Assembly (NCBI GenBank): GCA_040880365.1
Contig: JBBDIO010000176.1
Location: 1 to 22,058, forward strand
DNA from: JBBDIO01 sp040880365
GTDB taxonomy: Bacteria > Chloroflexota > Anaerolineae > Caldilineales > Caldilineaceae
Length of the DNA: 22,058 nucleotides
Reading direction: 5' to 3'
A program made the translations under genes and the position numbers. A model generated the notes under the pieces. The model ran no database searches and had not been told where the DNA came from. It saw only the letters and a list, made by a program, of their open reading frames with translations. Of this stretch, positions 1 to 7,534 are shown in pieces. Positions within the stretch are counted from its first letter, which is position 1. Each line of letters starts with the position of its first letter.

Positions 1-322
1 CCGTGTCTTCTTCCTGTGCAGCGTCTTCTCCTGCTTCCGCAGCGTCTTCAGACTCGACCTCCGGCTCGGCGGTGGGCAGTTCGGGTAGCGGGACAGCCGT
101 GGGCATCGGCGTGGGGACCGTCGTCGCGGTGGCAGTGGGCGGAATGGGAATTTCGGTCACAAAGGGCGCGAGGGTGGGCACAGCTGTGGGCAGCTGGTTC
201 TCGTCCACATCTCCCCCGCCACACGCAGCAAGCGCCAGCGCCAGGAGTGCCACTACCACAACGTAGGGCCGCCGCCAACGCGGCGCGGTGGGCGGATTGG
301 GTTCGTTTTTTGCAGACTGCAT
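1..322 (-). CDS. Lipoprotein with Pro/Thr-rich linker (3' part outside window)
   Basis: The frame is open from ATG at 322-320 to the window edge, so only about 107 N-terminal residues are seen. Residues 1-18 are polar and basic, followed by a hydrophobic stretch YVVVVALLALALAAC. The lipobox LAAC with the following GGG predicts a type II signal peptide and lipidation of that Cys. A low-complexity linker rich in Pro, Thr, Ala and Val follows (PPTATATTVPTPMPT), then an acidic Glu/Asp/Ala stretch. The functional domain lies outside the window, so its role is unknown. An AGGAGAGG ribosome site sits 7-8 bases before the ATG, and a promoter lies at 492-520. The architecture (lipobox, PT-rich linker, acidic Ala/Glu run) closely resembles the SH3b lipoprotein at 6153-7205. 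Confidence 0.8.
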   Translation of the reverse strand, partial: MQSAKNEPNPPTAPRWRRPYVVVVALLALALAACGGGDVDENQLPTAVPTLAPFVTEIPIPPTATATTVPTPMPTAVPLPELPTAEPEVESEDAAEAGEDAAQEEDT

Positions 323-491
323 AGCGCGCCTCTCCTCTATTCTCATATCAGTATGCTCAGGTACCTATCGCTCAATTTAACTATTGCTCAATTAGCATGT
401 GGTTTGGTATGCGTCTGGCGATACACCCCAGCCACTCCGCGGACAGATGCGCGGCCCCACAAAAGGCCAACCACCTTACAGTATACGCAAT

Positions 492-520
492 AATATACCG
501 ATTTTGGAATCAAGTGTGAA
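492..520 (-). promoter_or_regulatory. Sigma70-type promoter for the lipoprotein gene
   Basis: On the minus strand TTCACA (520-515) and TATATT (497-492) are separated by 17 bases, five of six matches in each box. It points at the lipoprotein gene starting at 322 and would give a 5' leader of about 160 bases. A near-perfect 16-base-period duplication (TATCGCTCAATT at 366-377, TATTGCTCAATT at 382-393) lies in that leader. Confidence 0.55.
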
Positions 521-567
521 TTTGCCGGGAACGCATTACAGAGCCAAAAACACAGGCGCGCAAATCT

Positions 568-583
568 CCCCGCAAAAACGGGG
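568..583 (-). terminator. Weak hairpin after the MBL hydrolase gene
   Basis: CCCCG and CGGGG (568-572, 579-583) form a 5-bp stem with a 6-base loop, 23 bases beyond the hydrolase stop codon. On the minus strand it is followed by AGATTTG rather than a clean T-run, so it is a weak terminator candidate. Nothing better is seen between 584 and 605. Confidence 0.3.
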
Positions 584-605
584 TGTGAGGGCAAGGCGGG
601 CTAAT

Positions 606-1250
606 TTAGCGAGTGGCGATTCTGCCGACGAAGGGATTTAGCTCGCGTTCACTGCCGATGGTGGTCGCCGGACCGTGTCCTGGGTGCACCGTGTAATCGT
701 CGGGCAATGCAAGCAGTTGCTCGTGGATACTGCGCAACAAGGTAGGGCCATCCGCGCCGGGCAGATCGTAGCGACCCATGCTGCCGCTGAAAAGCGTGTC
801 GCCTGCGAAAACCTGGCGACCGGCGTGGTGGACCAGGCTCACATGACCGGGAGCGTGCCCCGGTGTGAAGCGGACTTCCAGCGCCTCGTTGCCAAAGGTG
901 AGAATGTCGCCGTGCGCCATAAACTCGTCGGGATCTTCCAGGGGTTCGGTTTCCCAATCCAGCCACAGTTGCACGTGTTCCGGCACATCGTGAAAGGTGG
1001 GCAGATCGTCGCGGTGCAGGTAAACGGTGGCATTCGTCAGCTGGCGCACAGCATCCAGCGCCAGCACATGATCGAAATGGGCATGAGTCAGGATGATCTT
1101 CTCGATAGACAGATCGTGCTGCTGGACCATGCGCAAAATCGCGCGCGGCTCGTCGCCGGGATCGATAATCACACCCGCACGCGTCGTTTCGCAGCCCAGC
1201 ACATAGCAATTGGCGTGCAACAGGCCGACAGTCAGTGATTCCACTATCAT
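606..1250 (-). CDS. MBL-fold metallohydrolase, glyoxalase II-like
   Basis: A 214-residue protein with the full metallo-beta-lactamase metal site: THAHFDH at 55-61 (H56, H58, D60, H61), H136 in GHAPGHVSL, D151 in FAGDTLF and H192 in HPGHG. In this family two metals, usually Zn, activate water to cleave thioesters such as S-lactoylglutathione or related substrates. The length and the AGDTLFSGSMGR segment fit the short glyoxalase II-like (YcbL-type) group rather than true beta-lactamases. The exact substrate cannot be read from sequence. The frame stays open upstream to 1697, but that region is the regulator gene in another frame. The start at 1250 begins at the conserved first strand (MIVESLTVG) and shares ATGA with the regulator stop, implying translational coupling. 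Confidence 0.9.
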   Translation of the reverse strand: MIVESLTVGLLHANCYVLGCETTRAGVIIDPGDEPRAILRMVQQHDLSIEKIILTHAHFDHVLALDAVRQLTNATVYLHRDDLPTFHDVPEHVQLWLDWETEPLEDPDEFMAHGDILTFGNEALEVRFTPGHAPGHVSLVHHAGRQVFAGDTLFSGSMGRYDLPGADGPTLLRSIHEQLLALPDDYTVHPGHGPATTIGSERELNPFVGRIATR

Positions 1251-1870
1251 GGGATTGGGGCAGTTACCGTCTCTGCTTGTGTCTCTGGTTTCGTAGTGGG
1301 GACGCCATGAATCGAGCGCGCCGCTGGGGCAGCTGCCGAGGAAGCTACAGACGCCGCTCCGGGCGCAGCTACCGAGGCAGATTTTTGGCGGGTGGGATGA
1401 ATGCCACACAAATGCGTGTTGCTCCAGCGTGTAATCTCGTTGATCACGCCCCGCAACTCTGCGCCCATTGCGGTCAGACGATATTCCACATGGGGCGGAA
1501 TATCGCTGATCTGGCTGCGCGTCACCAGACCGGCCTCTTCCAGCATCTTCAGACGACTGCTGAGGGTGCTGGGGTTGACTTTGCCCAGCGCCTCTTGCAA
1601 TTCGCAAAAACGTTGCGAATGCCCATCGAGCAGATGATGAACGATCTGCAAGGTCCACTTTTGACCCACAATACGCGCCGCCTCGTCTACCGGGCACAGA
1701 AACGTTTCCAGCTCTGTATCAGGTTCGGGGGCAGAAACCAGGTCAGACCTGCCCGCACGCGTGCGCGATTTTCCGCACGGTGTAACCGGGCTTGTCGCCG
1801 CGCTTGTGGTCGGACTCGTGACCGTGTCCTGCATTTCCATCAGTTCCGCGTTATATCCAGCTTTTTTCAT
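1247..1870 (-). CDS. HxlR-family winged-helix transcriptional regulator
   Basis: A 207-residue protein with an HxlR domain at about 57-150: FLCPVDEAARIVGQKWTLQI, then a recognition region (NPSTLSSRLKMLEEAGLVTR) and a wing. C59 aligns with the N-terminal Cys that senses quinones, aldehydes or disulfide stress in the YodB and HypR members; C89 and C155 are also present. It has an unusual 55-residue polar N-terminal extension and an Ala/Ser-rich tail after residue 160. The start at 1870 follows a GAAGGG ribosome site. Its stop overlaps the hydrolase start by four bases (ATGA), so the two form one operon, consistent with a regulator controlling a detoxifying hydrolase. A palindrome in its promoter suggests autoregulation. 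Sensing of electrophiles is inference. Confidence 0.88.
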   Translation of the reverse strand: MKKAGYNAELMEMQDTVTSPTTSAATSPVTPCGKSRTRAGRSDLVSAPEPDTELETFLCPVDEAARIVGQKWTLQIVHHLLDGHSQRFCELQEALGKVNPSTLSSRLKMLEEAGLVTRSQISDIPPHVEYRLTAMGAELRGVINEITRWSNTHLCGIHPTRQKSASVAAPGAASVASSAAAPAARSIHGVPTTKPETQAETVTAPIP

Positions 1871-1902
1871 AGTTCGCTTACCCTTCGTCAGTCTCCAAGG
1901 CT

Positions 1903-1931
1903 ATGCTATAACAAATATAGTGGACTGTCAA
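1903..1931 (-). promoter_or_regulatory. Promoter of the HxlR-hydrolase operon with internal palindrome
   Basis: The minus strand shows a perfect TTGACA (1931-1926), 17 bases, then TAGCAT (1908-1903). Between the boxes lies the perfect inverted repeat CTATA-ACAAA-TATAG (1906-1920), placed where a repressor would block RNA polymerase. HxlR regulators bind palindromes of this kind, so it is the probable operator of the neighbouring regulator. Confidence 0.6.
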
Positions 1932-1978
1932 ACAGAGCGCGAATTCTATTGGTAGGGATTGCCACATTCCGCGTCGCT

Positions 1979-2014
1979 GATATAGCACGCCCGCTTGCTA
2001 TATCTTGCTATATA
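1979..2014. repeat. TGCTATAT repeat cluster with a 9-bp inverted repeat
   Basis: GATATAGCA (1979-1987) and TGCTATATC (1996-2004) are perfect inverted copies around an 8-base spacer, and a further TGCTATAT lies at 2006-2013, ten bases after the one at 1996. The cluster sits between the glycosyltransferase stop (2034) and the HxlR promoter. It has no T-run, so it looks more like a protein-binding dyad than a terminator. Confidence 0.45.
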
Positions 2015-2033
2015 CGGATGAAAAACTGCTCTA

Positions 2034-4559
2034 TTATGGTACGGCACGCAGTGTGTAGCTATCTGCGCCGATATCCAGTTGCGGGCGGCGGGCGTCTCCG
2101 GTATAGATCATCTCGAACCGCGCGCGCACCACTTCCTGGGGTTGCCACGCCTGGGTAGGATAGCCGCCCCCGGCCAACGGTGCGGATAGCTGTTCGCCCC
2201 CCAGCCGCAGGTCAAAGTGCAGATCCACCGGCCAGTCTGCGGGCAAGGTGGGCGGCGCCTGCCAATAAAACGTAATCTGAATCGAATCGCCGGGCGCGAC
2301 CGGCGTATCGGGCGCGTGGGCATAGTCCTTCCGGTGCAGGTCATAGCCCAGCAGCGTCACCGGCCCCAGCGCACGCTGCACCGCGATGTCGGCAGCAATC
2401 AGCGGATCGGGCACAGGCGGCGCGCGCTGGATGTGAACGACGCCCAGCTCCCAGGCATCCCCCGCCGACGTGACCAGTCGCTGCCCCGTGATGGGATAGT
2501 AGAGCGCAAGCACCAGCCGATAGTCGCCGGGCGGCGTGCCCACCGGAATAGGAATGCCGTGATTGTCGCGCACAGGCGGCGCGTCATGCGTCCCTGGGAC
2601 CACAGGCAGGGGCGCGTCACGCTGGGCGATGACCTGATTGCGCGCATCCAACAGTTGCAGCGAAGCGGCAATCGGATCCAGCTGTCCGGTAGACGCATCG
2701 AGAGGCGCAGACACAACTTGCCATGTCAGCCCCATCACTACCACATTGCCCGCGGCTACATTGCTCGCGATAGTGGCCTGCGCAGACGCGCCAGAAGCGT
2801 CGCGACACGTTTCTACTAGGCGAATCTCCAGACGGGATGATTGGGCCGCGCCCGTGGGGTTTGCATCCCCAAAAGTGACCGGCTCCCCCAGCTGGGTGCA
2901 TACAAGCTGCTGGGGCAGGCTGTAATCTACAAAACGCAGATTGCCCTGCCAGCTTTCCAGACCGGGGAAGGTATGGGTATCCAGCCAGTTTTCCACGATG
3001 CCTGCCGGATCAGCCTCGTCGGTCGCCCAATAGAGGGCAAAGATGCGATCATGGTTGCGTGCGGCTTCTATCAGCGCGGCCTCGGTGGCAGCCGGATCGG
3101 GGGGACGCGCCGCGGGCAGGGCCAGCACAGGCAACCCCGGATCGTAGTAGTTCCACACATCGCGCTGCCCCGGCGCGTTGAGCACCACCAGCGGCTGGTC
3201 GGCATGGGCGCGTTGGGCGGTGATATAGCGCGCCACACCGGCATAATTATCGCGCGCGGTCGGGTCGGCATAGTAGCCCGGCAACGTGGCGACTGCCAGC
3301 CAGAGCGCGCCGCCAGCCAGCAGCACACTCAGCGCGTACACGCCCAGCCTGGCGGCTTTCTCTCCGCGCAAAGCGGGCAGCTGTGCACTCCAGGCCACAG
3401 CAATCGCCCAGGCCGGCGCGGCGACCAGCAAAAACTTGAGAAACGCATCGCTAAACAGGCCCAGCGCAAACATCATGGCAATAGGTGTCAACAGCCACAG
3501 CGCAAGCGCCGCGCCGCCCTGTACAGATTGAGTGCCCATCTGCGATACTGCCGCGGTTCGGGCCTGCGCGCGGGCGCGCTGCGCGGCCCAGATGCCCAGC
3601 AAGGGCAGCACGCCCGCCGCGGCCAGCCAGAGGAATTGCGCGTCTGGGCCGGATGCCAGTGGGCCGGGTGTCAGCGGACCGTGCAGCAGGGTCGTCAACG
3701 TCAGGCGCAGACCCGCGCCCGGCCCTGTGGGCACATCGCCCTGGGGCCAACTCAAAATCTGGCGCAGCGCAGTGGGCAACCACGGCAAAAACGCAACCCC
3801 AATGGCGATGCTTACCCCCACAAATCGGGCCAACGCACGCCAGGCAGTGCGCCCCTGCTGTCTATAAAGGTCTCGCCACTGCCAGAGATAATAGAGGCCC
3901 GCCGCCAGCAGCAAAATCGGAAAACTATAGTGCAGCCATAGCCCAGCCACGCCCCACGCCCAAAACGCAAGCCCCCATTGCCAGCGGGGACGCCCCACCT
4001 GTTCCCGCCGGGTATAGGCCAGCAGCGAGCCAAACAGCCCCACTCCCGCCAGCGCCAGAGGCATATACATGCGCGCTTCCTGGCTATAGTAAATTTGCAG
4101 TGGATTGAGGGCAACGATCCACGCGGCCAGGAGCGCGGAAACCTCGCCCACAGGCTGCCCGCGGCCCGAAAACGCCGCAAATGGCAATTGCCGCGCCACG
4201 CCATAGACGCCCACCACGACCAGCACCCCACACAGGGCCGAAAAGGCGCGCAGGGTATAGGCGCTGGTGCCCCCCACCAGCGTCCAGATTTTCAGCAGCC
4301 AGTAATAGCCCGGTGGATGAATATCCGCCGCGGCATCGCGGGCGATTTCGCTAAAACTGCGTTGCACCAACGCCCAGGTGTTGCCTTCATCACTCCACAG
4401 GCTAGACGCGTCCAGGGCATAGAAACGCACCCCCGCGGCGACGATCACAATCGGCAGCAGCCATAGCCACTGTTTCTGTGAAAATGCGGCGCGCCCCGGG
4501 CTAACCGGCGGCCCTGGGACAACCGGCGGCCCTGGGGCAACCGACGGATCGGCCTCCAC
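2034..4559 (-). CDS. GT39/ArnT-like integral membrane glycosyltransferase
   Basis: An 841-residue polytopic protein of the GT-C type. A Pro-rich N-terminus (PGPPVVPGPPVSPG) precedes the first membrane helix at about 31-48. The catalytic loop SLWSDEGNTW (about 53-62, with adjacent D57-E58) and DIHPPGYYW (79-87) match the PMT/ArnT pattern, in which an Asp in the first outer loop acts with a polyprenyl-phosphate sugar donor. Many hydrophobic helices run to about residue 425, followed by a large soluble, presumably extracytoplasmic domain. The start is GTG at 4559, directly after the stop of the preceding glycosidase gene, so the two are almost certainly cotranscribed and coupled. A role in cell-surface glycan or glycoprotein assembly is inferred. 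The Pro-rich N-terminus comes from an 18-base tandem repeat around 4505-4540. Confidence 0.82.
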   Translation of the reverse strand: MEADPSVAPGPPVVPGPPVSPGRAAFSQKQWLWLLPIVIVAAGVRFYALDASSLWSDEGNTWALVQRSFSEIARDAAADIHPPGYYWLLKIWTLVGGTSAYTLRAFSALCGVLVVVGVYGVARQLPFAAFSGRGQPVGEVSALLAAWIVALNPLQIYYSQEARMYMPLALAGVGLFGSLLAYTRREQVGRPRWQWGLAFWAWGVAGLWLHYSFPILLLAAGLYYLWQWRDLYRQQGRTAWRALARFVGVSIAIGVAFLPWLPTALRQILSWPQGDVPTGPGAGLRLTLTTLLHGPLTPGPLASGPDAQFLWLAAAGVLPLLGIWAAQRARAQARTAAVSQMGTQSVQGGAALALWLLTPIAMMFALGLFSDAFLKFLLVAAPAWAIAVAWSAQLPALRGEKAARLGVYALSVLLAGGALWLAVATLPGYYADPTARDNYAGVARYITAQRAHADQPLVVLNAPGQRDVWNYYDPGLPVLALPAARPPDPAATEAALIEAARNHDRIFALYWATDEADPAGIVENWLDTHTFPGLESWQGNLRFVDYSLPQQLVCTQLGEPVTFGDANPTGAAQSSRLEIRLVETCRDASGASAQATIASNVAAGNVVVMGLTWQVVSAPLDASTGQLDPIAASLQLLDARNQVIAQRDAPLPVVPGTHDAPPVRDNHGIPIPVGTPPGDYRLVLALYYPITGQRLVTSAGDAWELGVVHIQRAPPVPDPLIAADIAVQRALGPVTLLGYDLHRKDYAHAPDTPVAPGDSIQITFYWQAPPTLPADWPVDLHFDLRLGGEQLSAPLAGGGYPTQAWQPQEVVRARFEMIYTGDARRPQLDIGADSYTLRAVP

Positions 4560-5888
4560 TCAGCGGCCTCTTTCATCTTGGCGCTGTTCCAGGCTCGATT
4601 CCAGGTTAAGGCCCTGGGTATAGCGTTGCAGGCTGGTATAGACGGGCTGGGGGGTGAAATCGGGCGCGAGCAGGGGAAAGTAAGCTTCAGGTCGCCGGTT
4701 CTGTTCCCACTCATCGGTCGCTCGCTTGAGATACCAGGTGCTGGCGACGCCAATCCAGGGCCATTCTTCCTGGATGCGCTGATAGGCCACGGGCAGGTAG
4801 CGCGCCTGCTGCTCCAGCGAGACGCGCCCATAGCGGGGGTCCACATCGGCGGGCGCGGCGTTCCAGTTCATTTCCGAAATCCAGATCGGTTTGTGGGCGT
4901 CGCCGTTTTGCACCATGATATCGCGAATGAAAAGATGGTGGCCGATATTGAGCACGCGCGGATGGTTGCGCCGGTCGGTAGGCCCGCTCCACAGGCCATA
5001 GCCCTGCACCGCCATAATGTCAAAGTGCCGGGCCGCGCCCGCATTGTACATGCGCTGGAGAAATACGAAATCACTTAGCCCGCGTGCGGTGACCGGCTCG
5101 GCGGCGGGCGCAAGCTCGATGGTCGCGGCCAACGCCCCGGCAATGATCACCGCCTCGGGATCGGCCAAACGAATGGCCTTGCTCGCCAGCCCCAGCAATT
5201 CGGTATAGGCTTCGGGGCTGAGAGGATAGACGCCCCATTCGGGATAGATATTGGGTTCATTCCACACCTGATAATAGCGCACGCGCCCCTGATAGCGATT
5301 GGCGACCGCCGCGGCAAAGTCGGCGAAGTCCTGATAGTCATCGGGCGGCGCATAGGTGCCCACCGCGTCGCCTTCGGCCCGCGCCCAGGTGGGCGGATTG
5401 CTCAGGCGCACAATCAACTCCATGTCATACTGCTCGGCCAGGGCCACAATGTGATCATACTTGTCCCAGGCCGAACGATAGGGTTCGTGGCGGCGATCCG
5501 TAAAATCCCCCTTGCCGTGAATCTCAATATCTTCCCAGGGAAATTCCTGGCGCAGCCAGTGGAAGCCCGCGGCCGCGGCCATCTGCACCGCCAGTTCGCG
5601 CTTGGCAGGCTCTACTTCCTGTTCCAAAAAGACATTCACACCCAGGGGATTGACCGCGTGGTGGGCCGTGAGCGCGTCGGGGGCAAGGTTGGGACGCGGG
5701 CGCAGCAAATCGCCCAGCCGGTCGGACATGCCTTTGAGCTGGGCCGCCAGCTCTTCTTCGCCGGTCTGCTGCCACATGCGTTGGCGTCCCCCTGGCGAAA
5801 CGAGCAAAATCAGGATCAGCCCCCCAATCAGGAACAGACCGGCCCAAAGTTGAAGCGTGGAATAGAATGCAGCGCGCATAAGTTTCAT
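4560..5888 (-). CDS. Membrane-anchored clan GH-A glycoside hydrolase
   Basis: A 442-residue protein with one N-terminal membrane helix (about 13-31) and a TIM-barrel glycosidase domain from about 78 to 425. YYQVWNEPNIYP (205-216) supplies the probable acid/base E211, and PIWISEMNW (334-342) supplies the probable nucleophile E339, the strand 4 and strand 7 glutamates of clan GH-A (GH5 and GH39 are typical members). The helix is not followed by a lipobox, so the enzyme is probably tethered at the outer face of the membrane. Substrate is unknown. Its stop is immediately followed by the GTG of the membrane glycosyltransferase, suggesting the pair builds and trims one glycan. M1 has AGG only three bases upstream; M4 (5879) is an alternative start. 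Confidence 0.82.
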   Translation of the reverse strand: MKLMRAAFYSTLQLWAGLFLIGGLILILLVSPGGRQRMWQQTGEEELAAQLKGMSDRLGDLLRPRPNLAPDALTAHHAVNPLGVNVFLEQEVEPAKRELAVQMAAAAGFHWLRQEFPWEDIEIHGKGDFTDRRHEPYRSAWDKYDHIVALAEQYDMELIVRLSNPPTWARAEGDAVGTYAPPDDYQDFADFAAAVANRYQGRVRYYQVWNEPNIYPEWGVYPLSPEAYTELLGLASKAIRLADPEAVIIAGALAATIELAPAAEPVTARGLSDFVFLQRMYNAGAARHFDIMAVQGYGLWSGPTDRRNHPRVLNIGHHLFIRDIMVQNGDAHKPIWISEMNWNAAPADVDPRYGRVSLEQQARYLPVAYQRIQEEWPWIGVASTWYLKRATDEWEQNRRPEAYFPLLAPDFTPQPVYTSLQRYTQGLNLESSLEQRQDERGR

Positions 5889-5958
5889 CTACCTGGTTAG
5901 CAGCTTGCCGGGGTATCCGCGACAGAAAGCAGGCGCGGGATTCCGATTGAAGCAGCGC

Positions 5959-5994
5959 CGGGCTTTGTAACAACTGTCGCACAGAAAAAGCCCG
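5959..5994. repeat. Nested inverted repeat upstream of the glycosidase gene
   Basis: CGGGCTTT (5959-5966) and AAAGCCCG (5987-5994) are perfect inverted copies enclosing a second one, CTGT-CGC-ACAG (5974-5984). It lies between the terminator at 6001-6033 and the glycosidase start, so it may be a structured mRNA leader or a second terminator. No clear sigma70 promoter is seen here. Confidence 0.4.
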
Positions 5995-6000
5995 AGAATA

Positions 6001-6033
6001 AAAGCAAGCGGGCCGATTGCATAGCCCGCTTGC
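6001..6033 (-). terminator. Rho-independent terminator of the SH3b lipoprotein gene
   Basis: GCAAGCGGG (6004-6012) pairs perfectly with CCCGCTTGC (6025-6033) around a 12-base loop. Read on the minus strand the stem is followed by TTTTATTC. It lies 120 bases beyond the lipoprotein stop and separates it from the glycosidase operon. The flanking AAA and TTT would let it work in both directions. Confidence 0.75.
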
Positions 6034-6152
6034 TCTTTCTTATCTCATATTCCTGATATTCGCCAGCGTCGGTACAATCGGAGATTCGAGGCACACGCCT
6101 TGTGCGAATTTATGCTATCGCGCAAGCGTGCATCCCATCTCCCCCAACGCGC

Positions 6153-7205
6153 CTAGCGGCGGTAGAACGTGATCCCCGTACACTGTTCGCTGTCGGCAAT
6201 CACGCGCGTCCACTTGGGCGATTGGGGCGTCAGATTGCCAAAGCCCGTAGCCTGAGTTTGCCCGCCTTCGAGCATTTCACCATCACACTCGACCACAAAG
6301 ATTTCAATCGGTGTGCCGCTGGGCGCAGGCCCGCCAAAGGGTGAGAAACCCCAAACGCCCTGACCCACACCATCACACCCCGAGCACTTGGTATTGCGCG
6401 GCTCGTAGAAATGAACGTGAACACAGACGCCGTTGATCAGTTCGTTATTGCTATCGCGCACAAACCCCTGGAAATAAGTCATCCCCGCATTGGGATCACA
6501 ACGGCCTTCCCCCATGCTGAACGGAAAATTATCGGCGGGCGCGGGTGCAGGTGCAGGTTGTTCGGGCGCGGGTTGTTCGGGTTCAGGTTGCGGTTCGGGC
6601 GCGGGCGGCACGGGCGTAGGCTGCGGAATCGGCGTGGCGGTGGGCGGTGGCGGCGCGGGAATATTGGCCGCGATAGTCACAGCCTGAGTATTCTGTTCGC
6701 TCACCAGATCGGCAAAGACCCACCCGGCCTGACCGTTATAGTTAATCTGCCACCAGCTATTGTCGGCGTTGCGCCCCGTCACCGGGAAGCTCTGCCCCGC
6801 ATTGGCGGCGCCGATGACGTTGTAGTTGGTGCCAGGACCGCCGCGGACATTCATCGCGCTATTCACAACGATTTCTGCCACAGGTGCGGGCGCGGGCGCT
6901 TCGGGTTCCGTCTCTACAGGTTCCGGTTCTGCCGGTGTTTCTGCATCAGACGTCTCGTCCTCCACTTCGACAACCGGCACCTGCGGCACAGGTGCATCTT
7001 CACCCGCGGGGGCTTCGGGTTCTGCTACGGGCACCTCATCGACGGCGATGGGCGCTTGTTCCACAGGCGGAACCGGTGTAAACGTGGGCATGGGCGTGCG
7101 CGTGGGCAACGGCGACGGCGCTTGCGGTCCGCACGCCATCAAGAAGGCGGACAACAAAAACACGGCCACCGGTATGGTACGGGCGCGTGTGTTAAAAATA
7201 TGCAT
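6153..7205 (-). CDS. Lipoprotein with SH3b domain and Cys-rich C-terminal domain
   Basis: A 350-residue protein. Residues 1-24 form a lipoprotein signal with lipobox FLMAC, so C25 is the predicted lipid-bearing Cys. A Pro/Thr then Pro/Glu/Ala-rich linker spans about 26-110. A bacterial SH3 domain follows at about 112-169 (NVRGGPGTNYNVIG, WWQINYNGQAGWVFADLV), which in this family binds peptidoglycan or cell-wall peptides. A second Pro-rich linker (182-224) leads to a C-terminal domain of about 125 residues with six Cys (236, 261, 274, 277, 307, 342), probably disulfide-bonded outside the cell; its segment GFVRDSNNELINGVCVHV resembles a small beta-sandwich. I chose ATG 7205 because the signal peptide begins there; upstream in-frame codons (first TTG at 7310) run only through repeat DNA. 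Confidence 0.85.
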   Translation of the reverse strand: MHIFNTRARTIPVAVFLLSAFLMACGPQAPSPLPTRTPMPTFTPVPPVEQAPIAVDEVPVAEPEAPAGEDAPVPQVPVVEVEDETSDAETPAEPEPVETEPEAPAPAPVAEIVVNSAMNVRGGPGTNYNVIGAANAGQSFPVTGRNADNSWWQINYNGQAGWVFADLVSEQNTQAVTIAANIPAPPPPTATPIPQPTPVPPAPEPQPEPEQPAPEQPAPAPAPADNFPFSMGEGRCDPNAGMTYFQGFVRDSNNELINGVCVHVHFYEPRNTKCSGCDGVGQGVWGFSPFGGPAPSGTPIEIFVVECDGEMLEGGQTQATGFGNLTPQSPKWTRVIADSEQCTGITFYRR

Positions 7206-7389
7206 AGGTTTCGATTTCCTCGAACAATGGTTTCTCGCACAATGGTTTCTGGCACAAGGCTGGGTTGCCACTTCGTGCAAGTCGATTTTGTGCAGGACGA
7301 TTTTGTGCAAAACAATTTTGCGCAGGACGATTTCGTACAGGACGATGGGCAGGTCTATTTGCGGGTCTATATGCAGGTGGATCGGTCAT
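7192..7389 (-). CDS. Possible 65-residue tandem-repeat peptide (upstream ORF)
   Basis: An ATG at 7389 opens a 65-codon frame made of tandem repeats: a four-residue unit (AYRP, ANRP, AHRP), then a five-residue unit (VRNRP, AQNCF, AQNRP, AQNRL), then QKP/EKP units. It ends 14 bases inside the SH3b lipoprotein gene in another frame. A TATACT box at 7403-7398 would put the transcript start about two bases before the ATG, making it nearly leaderless. I do not recognise a family. It may be a real small protein, a translated leader, or just DNA repeat that stays open because its period is a multiple of three. Confidence 0.3.
   Translation of the reverse strand: MTDPPAYRPANRPAHRPVRNRPAQNCFAQNRPAQNRLARSGNPALCQKPLCEKPLFEEIETYAYF
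7223..7385. repeat. 15-bp and 12-bp tandem repeats upstream of the SH3b lipoprotein
   Basis: Three arrays abut. CAATGGTTTCT recurs with period 15 at 7225 and 7240. Five 15-base units of the form GTGCAGGACGATTTT run from 7275 to 7349. Three 12-base units (CAGGTCTATTTG, CGGGTCTATATG, CAGGTGGATCGG) run from 7350 to 7385. All periods are multiples of three. Confidence 0.85.
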
Positions 7390-7397
7390 TTGGCCTG

Positions 7398-7432
7398 AGT
7401 ATAGCATATGCTCCATAGTACGACCAATGGAG
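7398..7432 (-). promoter_or_regulatory. Putative promoter of the lipoprotein leader, with palindrome
   Basis: On the minus strand TTGGTC (7427-7422), 18 bases, TATACT (7403-7398). The upstream box is weak. An inverted repeat CTCCAT/ATGGAG (7411-7416, 7427-7432) covers the spacer and may be an operator. The rest of 7433-7534 holds nothing recognisable. Confidence 0.4.
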
Positions 7433-7534
7433 TGCTTTGGTTCCCAATCAGCATTTCTGTGGCATTCGCGCGGGTATTTCTGTGCGTGCAGGCTGGGCAC
7501 AGGTTGCGACGCGGTCCGCCTGGCCATGTTTGCA

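Noticed and set aside
606..1697. N-terminally extended 363-residue hydrolase
   Set aside because: The extra 149 residues overlap the HxlR coding region and show no family similarity; the ATGA junction gives a better start.
7206..7310. Extended SH3b lipoprotein start at TTG 7310
   Set aside because: The extension is pure repeat DNA and would place 35 residues before a normal lipoprotein signal peptide.
7275..7385. CRISPR array
   Set aside because: Units of 12-15 bases abut directly, with no spacers and no cas genes.
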